Positions 45,101-52,229 of a stretch of 64,000 bases of DNA are shown piece by piece (positions within the stretch are counted from its first letter, which is position 1; each line of letters starts with the position of its first letter). Source of the DNA: Amazonocrinis nigriterrae CENA67 (GTDB lineage Bacteria > Cyanobacteriota > Cyanobacteriia > Cyanobacteriales > Nostocaceae); NCBI RefSeq assembly GCF_016056305.1, contig NZ_JAECZC010000002.1, forward strand, positions 203,934 through 267,933. The letters are read 5' to 3'. The position numbers and the translations under genes are program-made. Under the pieces are notes generated by a model. That model did no database searches. It was given only the letters and a program-made list of their open reading frames with translations, and was not told the DNA's origin.

Positions 45101-46278
45101 AAATATGTGAGCAAATTGGCGATGTCAAAGGTAAAGCTGCTACCCTCAACAACATAGCAGGGATATTCGCCCACCAAGGGGACGTACCAAAAGCGATCGC
45201 ACTCTACGAGCAATCCTTAGAAATATGTGAGCAAATTGGCTATGTCAAAGGTAAAGCCACTAACCTCCGCAACATCGCAGGGGTATTCGCTGACCAAGGG
45301 GATATACCAAAAGCGATCGCACTCTACGAGCAATCCTTGGAAATATCTGAGCAAATTGGCGATGTCCAAAGTAAAGCTGCTACCCTCAACAACATGGCAG
45401 GGATATTCGCCAACCAAGGGAACATACCAAAAGCGATCGCACTCTACGAGCAATCCTTGAAAATACGTGAGCAAATTGATGATGTCAAAGGTAAAGCCGC
45501 TACCCTCAACAACATGACAGGGGTATTCGCTGACCAAGGGAACATACCAAAAGCGATCGCACTCTACGAGCAATCCTTGAAAATACGTGAGCAAATTGGT
45601 GATGTCAAAGGTAAAGCCGCTACCCTCAACAACATGGCACTGGTATTCGCCAACCAAGGAGACATGCCAAAAGCGATCGCACTCTACGAGCAATCCTTGG
45701 AAATAAAGGAGCAGATTGGCGATGTCAAAGGTAAAGCCGCTACCCTTAACAACATGGCACAGGTATTCGCTCACCAAGCGGATATACCAAAAGCGATCGC
45801 ACTTTTAGAGAAAGTTGCTTCCACACTTGCACAAATACGTGCATACAGTGATTTAGTAACAATTCTGAGAAATTTAGGCTTAACAGACGAAAGCAACGGT
45901 TTGGTTTACCTAGCTCAAGCAGTCTGGCTGACGCTGAGGATTCAAGCTCCCTTGGCAAGTAACATTGAGGCTTTATATAACAAAGTGGCTCAAGGTGATG
46001 AACTAAAAGCTTTGCTAGGTGCAACGGCTATTTTGTTTTGCAAGCACCGAGGTAAAGGTCATCCGCAGTTTGAGGAACTTCTAGAACTTAGTGTAAAGAT
46101 GATATCAGGGGCGGCGAATGCCCAAAAAATTGAGACACAGGAAACTTTTGATAATTGGGTTGTCCAACAACGGCTAGATGATCCAGAATATTTTCTCCCT
46201 CGACTCAATCAACGCCTAGAGGAGATTGTCGGCGATGGGTGGTTGTTTGACCGCAGTCAGTTTGAGGTGGGGAGATGA
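42112..46278 (+). CDS. CHAT protease - STAND NTPase - TPR protein (1388 residues)
   Basis: Domains in order: an N-terminal CHAT caspase-like protease to about residue 345, with catalytic His219 (FHLTGHG) and Cys278 (FLSGCHTGQ). Then an NB-ARC/NACHT-type ATPase from about 410, with Walker A GMGGLGKSS (Lys436) and Walker B LLLVLDDFEQ (Asp517-Asp518). Then a winged-helix-like linker, a 40-residue TPR array (about 887-1243) and a mixed C-terminus. Such proteins are signal-transducing NTPases of the STAND class in which TPRs sense a ligand and the protease acts when the protein assembles. The role may be defence or regulated proteolysis. A palindromic repeat lies in frame at about 44165-44280. The stop lies in a tandem repeat. 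Confidence 0.9.
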   Translation: MPLTFTFALSQQQSFELRCHYGSRRLDKVELAALIDLCEQNYYSKERDSLHDLTELGRRIYQWLDGKEGWLRKSLNEADEQTIYLDLIQTSEAQGLNPETERVALGLAHLPWELLHDGAGFLSERLDISVLPVRSVQQRQTQVMGVQNRPLRLLFMATSPEDPRVPPLDFEREEANILQATKDQPLALIVEESGSVAELANLVKSYPEDYFDVFHLTGHGIIYTQDYRFLLPRGTTIPDNTPCFITEDEVGNIQLTTVDDLAKAFRGRWPRVTFLSGCHTGQVANKGTVPSMAQALVKAGAGIVLGWARPVYDRTGIIAAQALYQALATGATVEAAVKAAQQEMIDKKCTDWHLLRMYRDTRPIQQLVTPLRTKNREKLKFTTPEQEFLDENNLVKVAGQFEFVGRRRPLQRCIKALQETSDYIGVLIAGMGGLGKSSLAARLCRRVEAQRPNFARVVLIGPLDEKGLLNKLSNKYERFADVPALLNEPKVSVKGRLQNFFEVIENEHNQPLLLVLDDFEQNIPEANVEDGSLRMTAEAYEILAAICAALEENGAESRLIVTCRYLKKDTLPDHRLHLESLAAMSSSDIDKICFPLDQEVRQQLRTQRIIKIADGNPRLLKWLLEVIQQPGLAADELLTRLEKTEQKFRENILAQTLLDALELEEQKFLARLSVFHLPVREDVVRAISPAWDSKSQANSESPLKRTEDLGEGISSRLGSSAMNQEIDFVAVMDKLVSLSLVESATTHPTQPANYRVTTILEPLLEPVLSEEEWQATRQQAVRKIHQVWWEQSKQKTKAEGLEIVRLGLLAKEQEIVVSVGGRIASSWVNNSRFVEALDLCEQILAVFQDYRILGTIAPAEQVLGFVQEAVTHYQQALDLCPEEKLQEKSTTLNNMAGVFADQGDIAKAIALCEQSLEISEQIGDVKGKTAILNNIAGIFAHQGDIPKAIALWQQDLEICEQIGDVKGKAVTLNNMALQFAHQGDIPKAIALYEQDLEICEQIGDVKGKAATLNNIAGIFAHQGDVPKAIALYEQSLEICEQIGYVKGKATNLRNIAGVFADQGDIPKAIALYEQSLEISEQIGDVQSKAATLNNMAGIFANQGNIPKAIALYEQSLKIREQIDDVKGKAATLNNMTGVFADQGNIPKAIALYEQSLKIREQIGDVKGKAATLNNMALVFANQGDMPKAIALYEQSLEIKEQIGDVKGKAATLNNMAQVFAHQADIPKAIALLEKVASTLAQIRAYSDLVTILRNLGLTDESNGLVYLAQAVWLTLRIQAPLASNIEALYNKVAQGDELKALLGATAILFCKHRGKGHPQFEELLELSVKMISGAANAQKIETQETFDNWVVQQRLDDPEYFLPRLNQRLEEIVGDGWLFDRSQFEVGR
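44165..44280 (+). repeat. Probable palindromic repeat element inserted in frame in the CHAT-STAND gene
   Basis: Two perfect palindromes are adjacent: GCCTGGGACT-CGA-AGTCCCAGGC (44179-44201) and AGTCCTCT-GA-AGAGGACT (44212-44229), joined by TAATAGCGA. This combination resembles intergenic palindromic repeats of Nostoc-type genomes. The region encodes a low-complexity linker (PAWDSKSQANSESPLKRTED) between the ATPase-linker helices and VAVMDKLVSLSLVESAT. The flanks read as one domain, so it looks like an in-frame insertion. Confidence 0.65.
44771..45840 (+). repeat. Nine 120-bp tandem TPR-coding units, each with one HIP1 site
   Basis: Units start at 44771, 44891, 45011, 45131, 45251, 45371, 45491, 45611 and 45731 (last one partial). 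Each encodes a 40-residue TPR with AKAIALYEQSLEI and EQIGDVKGKAATLNNMA. GCGATCGC occurs at 44833 and every 120 bp up to 45793, always at the same position of the unit. Differences between units are scattered single bases. Confidence 0.95.
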
Positions 46279-46321
46279 GGGGGATGAGGGAGATGAGGGA
46301 GATGAGGGAGATGAGGGGGGA
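46275..46321. repeat. GATGAGGGA-type nonamer tandem array overlapping the CHAT gene end
   Basis: About five copies of a GATGAGGGA-like unit start at the CHAT-STAND stop codon. The TGA (46276-46278) is part of the first unit. Confidence 0.8.
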
Positions 46322-46488
46322 TGCGATCGCGTTACTCTTAATTTAATCGCTCTCCATGCTGTGAGTTTCTCTAATTTCCTAACTTGCACCTAGCCTTGGC
46401 GATTAGAAATCGCGGCTACACAAACAAAACCCGCCTACACGGGTTTCAAATCTTTGACTTTGTTTGTAAGACACCGAAAATCTCTGGC

Positions 46489-46519
46489 GGTGCGTTATGG
46501 ACGATAGTCCTAACGCACC
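46489..46519. repeat. GTGCGTTA/TAACGCAC palindrome, copy 2
   Basis: Arms GGTGCGTTA and TAACGCACC with a 13-base loop, followed by CTAC. It shares arms with the copy at 40081-40106. Confidence 0.75.
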
Positions 46520-46546
46520 CTACAAAACTAATGGCAACAGCTATAC

Positions 46547-46706
46547 TCCAAAATCCCAGATCTAAAATTCAAAGTCCCAGATCTAAAATCCGAAGTCCCG
46601 GATCTAAAATCCGAAATCCCAGATCTAAAATCCGAAATCCCAGATCTAAAATCCAAAATCCCAGATCCAAAATCCAAAATCTAAAATCCAAAATCTAAAA
46701 TCCAAC
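46547..46706. repeat. Tandem array of CCCAGATCTAAAATCC-type units
   Basis: About eight diverged copies of a 14- to 21-base unit built from AGATCTAAAATCC and CAAAATC blocks. On the opposite strand it reads GATTTTGGATTTTAGATTTT, the same sequence type that starts the ~90-bp dispersed repeat. Confidence 0.8.
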
Positions 46707-46712
46707 AACAAA

Positions 46713-46745
46713 AAACCCCCGTTTTCTTTGAGGAAACGGGGGTTT
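46713..46745 (-). terminator. Rho-independent terminator of the 98-residue gene
   Basis: A 13-base stem (AAACCCCCGTTTT against GAAACGGGGGTTT) lies just after the minus-strand stop codon at 46751. On the minus strand it is followed by TTTTTTGTTG. Confidence 0.85.
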
Positions 46746-46750
46746 CAAAG

Positions 46751-47047
46751 TTATGAAACTACAATCTGACGGATTAGAATACTCATCACTTCATCAGGGT
46801 TGCCGGTTGGTAATAGTTGACTCCAGTCTCCCACGTTTGCATAGCCAATCACTTGCAAATAGTGGATTGTCCCAGTAACGGCTTTGGGAGAACCTATCAG
46901 TAAATGCTTTATCGGTTCTCTGGTAGGCAATAGTTTTGCAAAAGATTGCTTAGGAGTGGGTACATCTGAATCTTCGCTTGGCAAAAAACCCTCAAACTCT
47001 CCTTTGGCAAAGTTTTGATCATCTCCAAACTGTTTTTCTTGTGTCAT
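46751..47047 (-). CDS. Conserved hypothetical protein, 98 residues
   Basis: A small soluble protein. The N-terminal third is acidic and disordered-looking (QFGDDQNFAKGEFEGFLPSE). The rest is folded-looking: KHLLIGSPKAVTGTIHYLQV, IGYANVGDWSQLLPTG and NPDEVMSILIRQIV. I recall the latter half as a conserved cyanobacterial pattern but know no function. A good terminator follows. Upstream, 31 bp before the ATG, is a HIP1-based inverted repeat (47078-47125) that would lie in the 5' untranslated part. Confidence 0.7.
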   Translation of the reverse strand: MTQEKQFGDDQNFAKGEFEGFLPSEDSDVPTPKQSFAKLLPTREPIKHLLIGSPKAVTGTIHYLQVIGYANVGDWSQLLPTGNPDEVMSILIRQIVVS

Positions 47048-47077
47048 GATAATGTTGGCTCCTATATTAGGGGTTCT

Positions 47078-47125
47078 AAGAAGGGCGATCGCAGTGCCTT
47101 GCTACGGAGAGCGATCGCCTTTCTT
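47078..47125. repeat. Inverted repeat with HIP1 in both arms
   Basis: AAGAAGGGCGATCGC (47078-47092) faces GCGATCGCCTTTCTT (47111-47125) with one mismatch and an 18-base loop. It is directly upstream of the minus-strand start at 47047. Confidence 0.7.
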
Positions 47126-47245
47126 GTACATTTGACTGTACATTTATAATATAAAGTATAAATTTATACTTTGCAAGCCCTAATTGCAAAATTTTTTTAA
47201 TTTTTTGTCATTGTTCATTAGTTATTTATATTTACAACTGACAAC

Positions 47246-47310
47246 TGTAGGGGCGGGTTTACCGATTAACTTGCTACCAATTGAGTAACATTGCAAAACC
47301 CGCCCCTACA
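47246..47310. repeat. MITE-like inverted repeat, TGTAGGGGCGGGTTT arms
   Basis: TGTAGGGGCGGGTTT (47246-47260) and AAACCCGCCCCTACA (47296-47310) are exact reverse complements around a 35-bp AT-rich middle. The outer GTAGGGGC is shared with the 28-bp palindrome at 38863. Confidence 0.8.
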
Positions 47311-47315
47311 ACTGA

Positions 47316-47795
47316 CTAATGACTATTTATTTCATACATCTGTTTATGCTTGGCTAAAAGCTTTTGATATTTCTCATTCGTCTTTGCTTCTATCCACTTG
47401 GTTTTAAATATTGCCGCTGATTCTGCTTTTACTGGATCTACTTCGTAGGGTAAAATCTCTTTTTTCGAGCTTGATGTCTCTGAATTTTGTTTATATTTTC
47501 TACCGCTTTTATGATTAGCATAACGGCGAGAGCGAGTATAACCCATTTGCAGAAACTTCCGTGCCATATCCGCCCCTACAAAATCATCTTGCTCTAAATA
47601 ATCAAGAAAAAGTTTGTAGATTTTCTCGCTGGATTCCTTGGCAATATCAGGAGTTTTAAACCGCCAGTAAGGCAGAATTTCTGACTTGTATGGTTCTACC
47701 AAAAGCACACCCTGCTCACCTTTTCCAACGCGATAGAGTTCAGGATGTTGGCGAAAATCGATATTGGGAAAGTCTAAAGAATAATCAAAAGCCAT
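47316..47795 (-). CDS. DUF4385 family protein
   Basis: A 159-residue protein whose N-terminus FDYSLDFPNIDFRQHPELYR, followed by YRVGKGEQGVLLVEPYKSEI and FVGADMARKFLQMGYTRSRR, matches DUF4385 as I know it. The C-terminus (about 95 on) is lysine-rich. No function has been established to my knowledge. Length is normal for the family. The gene is alone, with a MITE-like repeat at its 3' end (47246-47310). Confidence 0.8.
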   Translation of the reverse strand: MAFDYSLDFPNIDFRQHPELYRVGKGEQGVLLVEPYKSEILPYWRFKTPDIAKESSEKIYKLFLDYLEQDDFVGADMARKFLQMGYTRSRRYANHKSGRKYKQNSETSSSKKEILPYEVDPVKAESAAIFKTKWIEAKTNEKYQKLLAKHKQMYEINSH

Positions 47796-47935
47796 GCTAA
47801 GTTTTTAAGATAAATAATAAACTTGAAAAAAACAGCTTAGCTTCTATCTCAGTAGGGAAATTTTATTTATAGCAATAGCCAAGGTGGTTAGGACATCAAC
47901 AGATGATAAAACCTAGACACAAAAAGGCTTTTCAC

Positions 47936-47974
47936 CCAGTCCCTAGTCCCTAGTCCCCAGTCCCCAGTCCCCAG
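47936..47974. repeat. STRR-type heptamer array (CCCTAGT/CCCCAGT)
   Basis: Five heptamers in tandem, nine bases upstream of the ATG of the VOC gene, so again no clear ribosome site is present. Confidence 0.8.
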
Positions 47975-47982
47975 CTATAACT

Positions 47983-48450
47983 ATGCTATCTAGCCCCAAA
48001 TCTGTAAATAGTGTGCTTGCACGAGGCGTTTTGCGTAAAGTGCATCATATCGCCCTCAACGTCAAAGACATGCAAGCTTCCCGATACTTTTACGGGAATA
48101 TCCTGGGTTTGCACGAACTCACAGGTGATGAAGTCCCTGCAACTTTGGTGGAACTTGTTGCAGCTGGGAAAGTCGCCAACTTCATCACCCCCGATGGTAC
48201 AATTCTGGATTTATTTGGCACACCCGATTTAACACCACCAGATCCAGATCCAGAACGCAGTTTTACCAGAGCATACCATCTAGCCTTTGACATAGATCCA
48301 CAGTTATTTGAGCAAGCAGTGGCAGTGCTAAGAGAAAATGAAATTGCGATCGCTCATGGCCCAGTCACCCGTCCTACTGGTAGAGGTGTATATTTTTACG
48401 ACCCCGATGGCTTTATGATTGAGATTCGTTGTGATCCAGATGTGCATTAA
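47983..48450 (+). CDS. VOC family protein (glyoxalase/dioxygenase fold)
   Basis: A 155-residue VOC protein. The first beta-alpha-beta-beta-beta module contains KVHHIALNVKDMQASRYFYG and ILGLHELTGDEVPATLVELV. The second has RAYHLAFDIDPQLFEQAVAV and GVYFYDPDGFMIEIRCDPD. Metal ligands can be assigned to the first His of VHHIAL, the His of AYHLAF and the Glu of MIEIR. It may be a glyoxalase-like or ring-cleaving enzyme, and the substrate is unknown. The gene starts immediately after a heptamer array. Confidence 0.88.
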   Translation: MLSSPKSVNSVLARGVLRKVHHIALNVKDMQASRYFYGNILGLHELTGDEVPATLVELVAAGKVANFITPDGTILDLFGTPDLTPPDPDPERSFTRAYHLAFDIDPQLFEQAVAVLRENEIAIAHGPVTRPTGRGVYFYDPDGFMIEIRCDPDVH

Positions 48451-48490
48451 ATAATTCTTTGTCAGCGTTCAAAAAACGGAAAATACTTCT

Positions 48491-49069
48491 ATGACAGCAA
48501 TGACATTAAATCTTAATTCTATTATCAAACTGACAAAAGAACAGTTTTATCAGTTGTGTCAAGAAAACCCCGATTTAAAATTAGAACGCAATGCCCAAGG
48601 AGAGTTAGTCATCATGCCACCAACGGGAGGAGAAACTGGTAGAAGTAATGTTAATTTAATTCTACAATTAGCAACTTGGAATGAACAAAAGCAACTAGGC
48701 GAAGTGTTTGATTCTTCAACTGGTTTTACTTTACCAAATGGTGCTGATCGTTCTCCTGATGTTTCTTGGCTAGAAAAATCTCGTTGGGATAGTTTGACTC
48801 CAGAACAAAAAGAAAAGTTTATACCTTTATGTCCTGACTTTATCATAGAAATCATGTCACCATCTGACAATTTGAAAAAAGTTCAAGAAAAAATGCAAGA
48901 GTATATGTCAAATGGATGTCGATTAGGTTGGCTGATAAATCGAAAAAAGCAGGAAGTTGAAATTTATCGTCCCGGACAAAATGTAGAAATTTTAAACTCA
49001 CCTCAAACACTTTCTGACGAAAATGTTTTACCTGGTTTTGTACTCAGCCTCAAAAAAATTTGGGGATGA
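48491..49069 (+). CDS. Uma2 family protein (PD-(D/E)XK nuclease fold)
   Basis: A 192-residue Uma2 (DUF820) protein, a family abundant in cyanobacteria. Landmarks are LVIMPPTGGETGRSNVNLIL, GADRSPDVSWL (the catalytic Asp), CPDFIIEIMSPSDNLKKVQE (Glu) and GCRLGWLINRKKQEVEIYRP. The ATG at 48491 (MTAMTLNLNSII) may be preceded by a true start at the second Met. The biological role of the family is not settled. A second family member is 0.7 kb downstream on the opposite strand. Confidence 0.92.
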   Translation: MTAMTLNLNSIIKLTKEQFYQLCQENPDLKLERNAQGELVIMPPTGGETGRSNVNLILQLATWNEQKQLGEVFDSSTGFTLPNGADRSPDVSWLEKSRWDSLTPEQKEKFIPLCPDFIIEIMSPSDNLKKVQEKMQEYMSNGCRLGWLINRKKQEVEIYRPGQNVEILNSPQTLSDENVLPGFVLSLKKIWG

Positions 49070-49260
49070 ACTAAAATTATTCCAATACATTTCAGTTAAG
49101 CCATTTCTTCCTTCTCTGTGTGTTCTCTGCGTCTCTGCGGTACCCTTCGGGAAGCCGCTTCGCGTCTACGTTAAAAAAAATTACTTTAATCAAGAATACA
49201 AGCCTTAACTGAACCGTATTGTCCTATATTATTGAAAAAAGACTAGTGAATTCATCGACT

Positions 49261-49551
49261 ATGAGCGCCAAACTAATGCAAATATTTCAAGTAATAGAAC
49301 AGACAATTATAAAACCACCAATTCCCCACGAACCACATAAACAATCATTGAAAGCTTGGGCGATGTATTGTCTGCGAGACAGAGGTTTTAAAGTAGTTTA
49401 TGCCCAAAACGCCGACTTTGCTATTGAAACCAAAGGCGAAGATAAGTTATATTTCAAAGTCTCTAATAATGCTGTTGATTTAGATAATTCTTTTAACTGG
49501 ATAGTTTGGGATAGTGCAACCAAAAGCGCTAGTTTTATTCCCCAAAAATAG
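49261..49551 (+). CDS. Hypothetical protein, 96 residues
   Basis: The open frame reaches back to a TTG at 49219, but the ATG at 49261 (MSAKLMQIFQVIEQTIIKPP) is the better start. QSLKAWAMYCLRDRGFKVVY, ADFAIETKGEDKLYFKVSNN and NWIVWDSATKSA suggest a compact restriction-endonuclease-like alpha/beta fold (RGFKVVY, then E-x-KG), but the catalytic pattern is incomplete. No function is claimed. It sits between two Uma2 genes. Confidence 0.55.
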   Translation: MSAKLMQIFQVIEQTIIKPPIPHEPHKQSLKAWAMYCLRDRGFKVVYAQNADFAIETKGEDKLYFKVSNNAVDLDNSFNWIVWDSATKSASFIPQK

Positions 49552-49568
49552 ACTAATAATACATTTTG

Positions 49569-49659
49569 GATTTTGGATTTTAGATTTGGGATTGGGAATC
49601 GCTTTGTATGTCTGGGTTATGTGAATCTATCTGTCAGATTATTTTTTAAATTGGTATAA
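49569..49659 (+). repeat. Dispersed ~90-bp repeat, copy B
   Basis: Begins GATTTTGGATTTTAGATTTG and ends TTTTTTAAATTGGTATAA, with GAATCTATCTGTCAGATTAT near the end. It has the same orientation as copies A and C. Confidence 0.7.
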
Positions 49660-49736
49660 CAAGTTGCTTTTTTGATATCTTACACCAATTGCCACAAATG
49701 ACAACTAACAATTGACAACTGACAAATAATTTAAGC

Positions 49737-50444
49737 TTATCTTCCTTCGCCAGACAACTGCTGCACGAATATTTGATGTTCTGGCGAATTTAATCCTAAC
49801 TGTAACACAGCCAATACTTGTTGCATATTGCCAGCGAGTAAATGTGGCATCGACAACCACAAACCAGGAAATACTTGACTTTTGATAATTCCACCTGCAT
49901 CTACTTCTAAGGATAAATATTCTCCTTGTTGCAGACTAAACCAATCTAATTTGTTCTCAAATATTTGCCAGATAATATATTCTTTTACCCCATTACGACC
50001 ATAGACTTTTTTCTTATCATGTAAGTCAATAGCAACACTGCTAGCGGCTATTTCTACTACAAGTTCTGGCGCACCTTCTATATAATCATCTTCACTCAAA
50101 CGAGATTGTCCCTTAGCTGTTGGTGTAATTAATAGCACTCCATCTGGTTGCGGTTCATTGTCTCGATCTAAGCGCACTGTAGGCTCAATTCCTAATCTCA
50201 CACCAGGGGTAGCAACTTGGTAAGTCCACAACCAACCTATTACCTGACCATGTGGTTCAGCATGACTTTCAAAGCGTAATGGGGATGCCAAGTATACAAC
50301 TCCTTCAATTAATTCTGCTTTGACATGATGGGGCATTGCTTGATAGCGTCGCTCAAATTCGTAGCGAGTGAGGCGATCGCCATTCTCTAAAGGAGGAATT
50401 CGCTGCTTGAGTGATACATTGACCATGATTTTCTGCTTTGACAA
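49737..50444 (-). CDS. Uma2 family protein (PD-(D/E)XK nuclease fold)
   Basis: A 229-235-residue Uma2 protein. An ATG at 50424-50426 (MVNVSLKQRIPPLENGDRLT) is the conservative start. The frame extends to a TTG at 50444 with AAGG a few bases upstream, so either is possible. DRDNEPQPDGVLLI, APELVVEIAASSVAIDLHDK and NGVKEYIIWQIFENKLDWF match the family core. The last 25 residues form an extra helix. It has a partial partner of the same family at 48491. Confidence 0.9.
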   Translation of the reverse strand: MSKQKIMVNVSLKQRIPPLENGDRLTRYEFERRYQAMPHHVKAELIEGVVYLASPLRFESHAEPHGQVIGWLWTYQVATPGVRLGIEPTVRLDRDNEPQPDGVLLITPTAKGQSRLSEDDYIEGAPELVVEIAASSVAIDLHDKKKVYGRNGVKEYIIWQIFENKLDWFSLQQGEYLSLEVDAGGIIKSQVFPGLWLSMPHLLAGNMQQVLAVLQLGLNSPEHQIFVQQLSGEGR

Positions 50445-50638
50445 GGAGCCTTACTTTATTATGGCTTGATTACTTTGGCGGAAACTAGAAATTCTTAGTT
50501 TGCGTCACCTCAAGTGTTTTTTGCACTCTTGTGGGAAAAGTGACTCATGTTAAAGGGGAAAGGAACATACCAAACCTTTCCCCTTTTCCCTTTCCCCTTT
50601 TCCCGACTTCTGCAAGAAGTCTAATGACTAATGACAAT

Positions 50639-51196
50639 CTAAGTAGATGAATTAGCAGTCTGTGACACTTTTGTAGTTGATGGGGTGCCACCCATGCGAA
50701 TCTCAGAGGTAAAGTCAGCCATACTAAAGCCATCTAAACGCTTGAATACACGCGCACGCATCCGCAAGTTGGGGCTAGCAAACCATAAGCGTTCTTCAGA
50801 ATACATGGTTTCTGACTTTACAGTTAGAGTCAGCGCCCCATCACTGCCGATTTTATAACGGCCAATTACAGGAGCTTCCTTACCTGTTTCCCGCAGTATT
50901 TTGCCTTCATCAGGATTATCCACATCGGGTACTGAAACTATCACAGTAGATCCGCTGTGTTTTTGTTTATTCCGTTCTATTGTTTGGTTCCAGGTAACTC
51001 TGGCACTACAAGCAACTGAACTAGGAGCAATTTCGTATAGTTGACATAGTTTGATTACCTCTGGATGGTCTGTTGCCAGTGGCTCAATAATAATATCTGA
51101 TTTGCCATCTTCAGATTGATTAAAAGCCAAATGGTGAGTACTACGATGGGAAAACCATTTACCAGCACTCAGCTGAAAAAACTCTTCAATATTCAT
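50639..51196 (-). CDS. Phycobiliprotein bilin lyase, CpcS/CpeS family
   Basis: I take the ATG at 51194-51196 ([20 protein letters not shown]) as start. The longer frame to 51235 adds 13 unlikely residues. The 185-residue product matches the CpcS/CpeS/CpcU bilin lyases, lipocalin-fold proteins that attach phycocyanobilin to phycobiliproteins: [57 protein letters not shown]. The S-type lyases act in the cytoplasm. Whether this is the CpcS or CpcU type cannot be told. It is 78 bp downstream of the NblB-like gene on the same strand. Confidence 0.9.
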   Translation of the reverse strand: MNIEEFFQLSAGKWFSHRSTHHLAFNQSEDGKSDIIIEPLATDHPEVIKLCQLYEIAPSSVACSARVTWNQTIERNKQKHSGSTVIVSVPDVDNPDEGKILRETGKEAPVIGRYKIGSDGALTLTVKSETMYSEERLWFASPNLRMRARVFKRLDGFSMADFTSEIRMGGTPSTTKVSQTANSST

Positions 51197-51273
51197 GAAT
51201 GAAATTACCCTGCATTCAAATGCTAAAAATCCCACTAAATTATTGATTAAAAAAATAGTAGGAAATACTAATA

Positions 51274-51954
51274 CTAAACTTGATTTTCTTTTTCCTCTAG
51301 CCTTTTGAGGGAAATTCTCGCTGCTTGTTGCACATTAGCATGGACATCTTTTTCCAAGTATTTTAAAGCTGATACACTCTTGGGAGTCGGAAGATTACCT
51401 AAAGCTTCTGCAAGACGTTGCCGAACTAACCAATCATCTGATTGGGCAAAGCGTAGGATACTATCCACAGACTCAATGTCTTCAATTTCCCCTAGTGCAG
51501 AAATTGCAGCTTGTTGCAATACTACTTCCTCGCTATCCAAAGCCTGGATGAGGATTTGATGAGCGCGTGGATCTTTAAGATTACCTAAAGAAACAGCCGC
51601 ACTAAAACGTACTAGCCAATCAGTATCTTCATAAAATGCCCGCGCCAGCACCTCAAAGGCTCTAGCATCACCTAAATATCCTAAAGCACCAGCAGCATCA
51701 GCGCGAATGCCATAGTCTGGGTCATTTTCCAGAATTTTTACCAAAATTGGATAATTTTCTGCCGTTGGCTTGATTCCCAAGGCAAATATTGCCATTGAGC
51801 GCAGTTGCAGAGATTCATCATGCAATACTTTTTTAATTAAAGGTACTGCGTCTTCGGGGGATACATCGCGCAGACTGGCAAGAGCTACCATGCGATCGCG
51901 TAAATTTGGACTTTCTAACTGAGTAGATATTTCTTCTAAGCGTAGAGCAGCCAT
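51274..51954 (-). CDS. nblB: NblB-like HEAT-repeat protein (phycobilisome degradation)
   Basis: A 226-residue protein of HEAT-like repeats of the phycobilisome-lyase type (PBS lyase HEAT). Repeats of about 31 residues are visible: [100 protein letters not shown]. NblB takes part in phycobilisome breakdown during nutrient starvation. I use the ATG at 51952-51954 ([14 protein letters not shown]). The upstream TTG-started extension adds only five residues. Other HEAT proteins such as CpcE/F-like lyases remain an alternative. Confidence 0.82.
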   Translation of the reverse strand: MAALRLEEISTQLESPNLRDRMVALASLRDVSPEDAVPLIKKVLHDESLQLRSMAIFALGIKPTAENYPILVKILENDPDYGIRADAAGALGYLGDARAFEVLARAFYEDTDWLVRFSAAVSLGNLKDPRAHQILIQALDSEEVVLQQAAISALGEIEDIESVDSILRFAQSDDWLVRQRLAEALGNLPTPKSVSALKYLEKDVHANVQQAARISLKRLEEKENQV

Positions 51955-52229
51955 TTTGGTTCTAAGCACCTTCTTTACTTATCTTTACTTTACCTGATGA
52001 GCGAATCAGGCTGTCATCGTGAAGGCGTAAGAGTTTGGTGGCATTACCGAACAGCACTATTTTGTGTAAAAAATCACTAAGCATTAATTGGACACTAAGT
52101 TTTGTATTTGATTTAGCAGTCAGAATTAACAGTTAGCTGTGTCTTTTGTATGAAGAGAAGACTTGGATGACGGACTTACGTTAAAGGGGTGACTTTTGAG
52201 TAAAGGGTCAAACCTTTAGGAGAATAACA

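Larger units (their letters stand above)
46279..46750. other. Repeat-rich intergenic region
   Basis: Holds the nonamer array (46275-46321), one HIP1 site at 46323, the GTGCGTTA palindrome (46489-46519), a long array of CCAGATCTAAAAT/CCAAAATCTAAAAT units (46547-46706) and the terminator of the next gene (46713-46745). Frames here are by-products of the repeats. Confidence 0.7.

Noticed and set aside
44730-45777. Open frames on the minus strand opposite the TPR array
   Set aside because: They exist only because a 120-bp unit without stops in that frame is repeated. The plus-strand frame encodes clear TPRs.
44771-45840. CRISPR-like periodic repeat
   Set aside because: Units are contiguous and coding, with no distinct repeat/spacer pattern.
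46384-46698. Plus-strand ORF of 104 codons
   Set aside because: Its C-terminal half is the translation of the AGATCTAAAATCC array and the rest shows no protein-like pattern.
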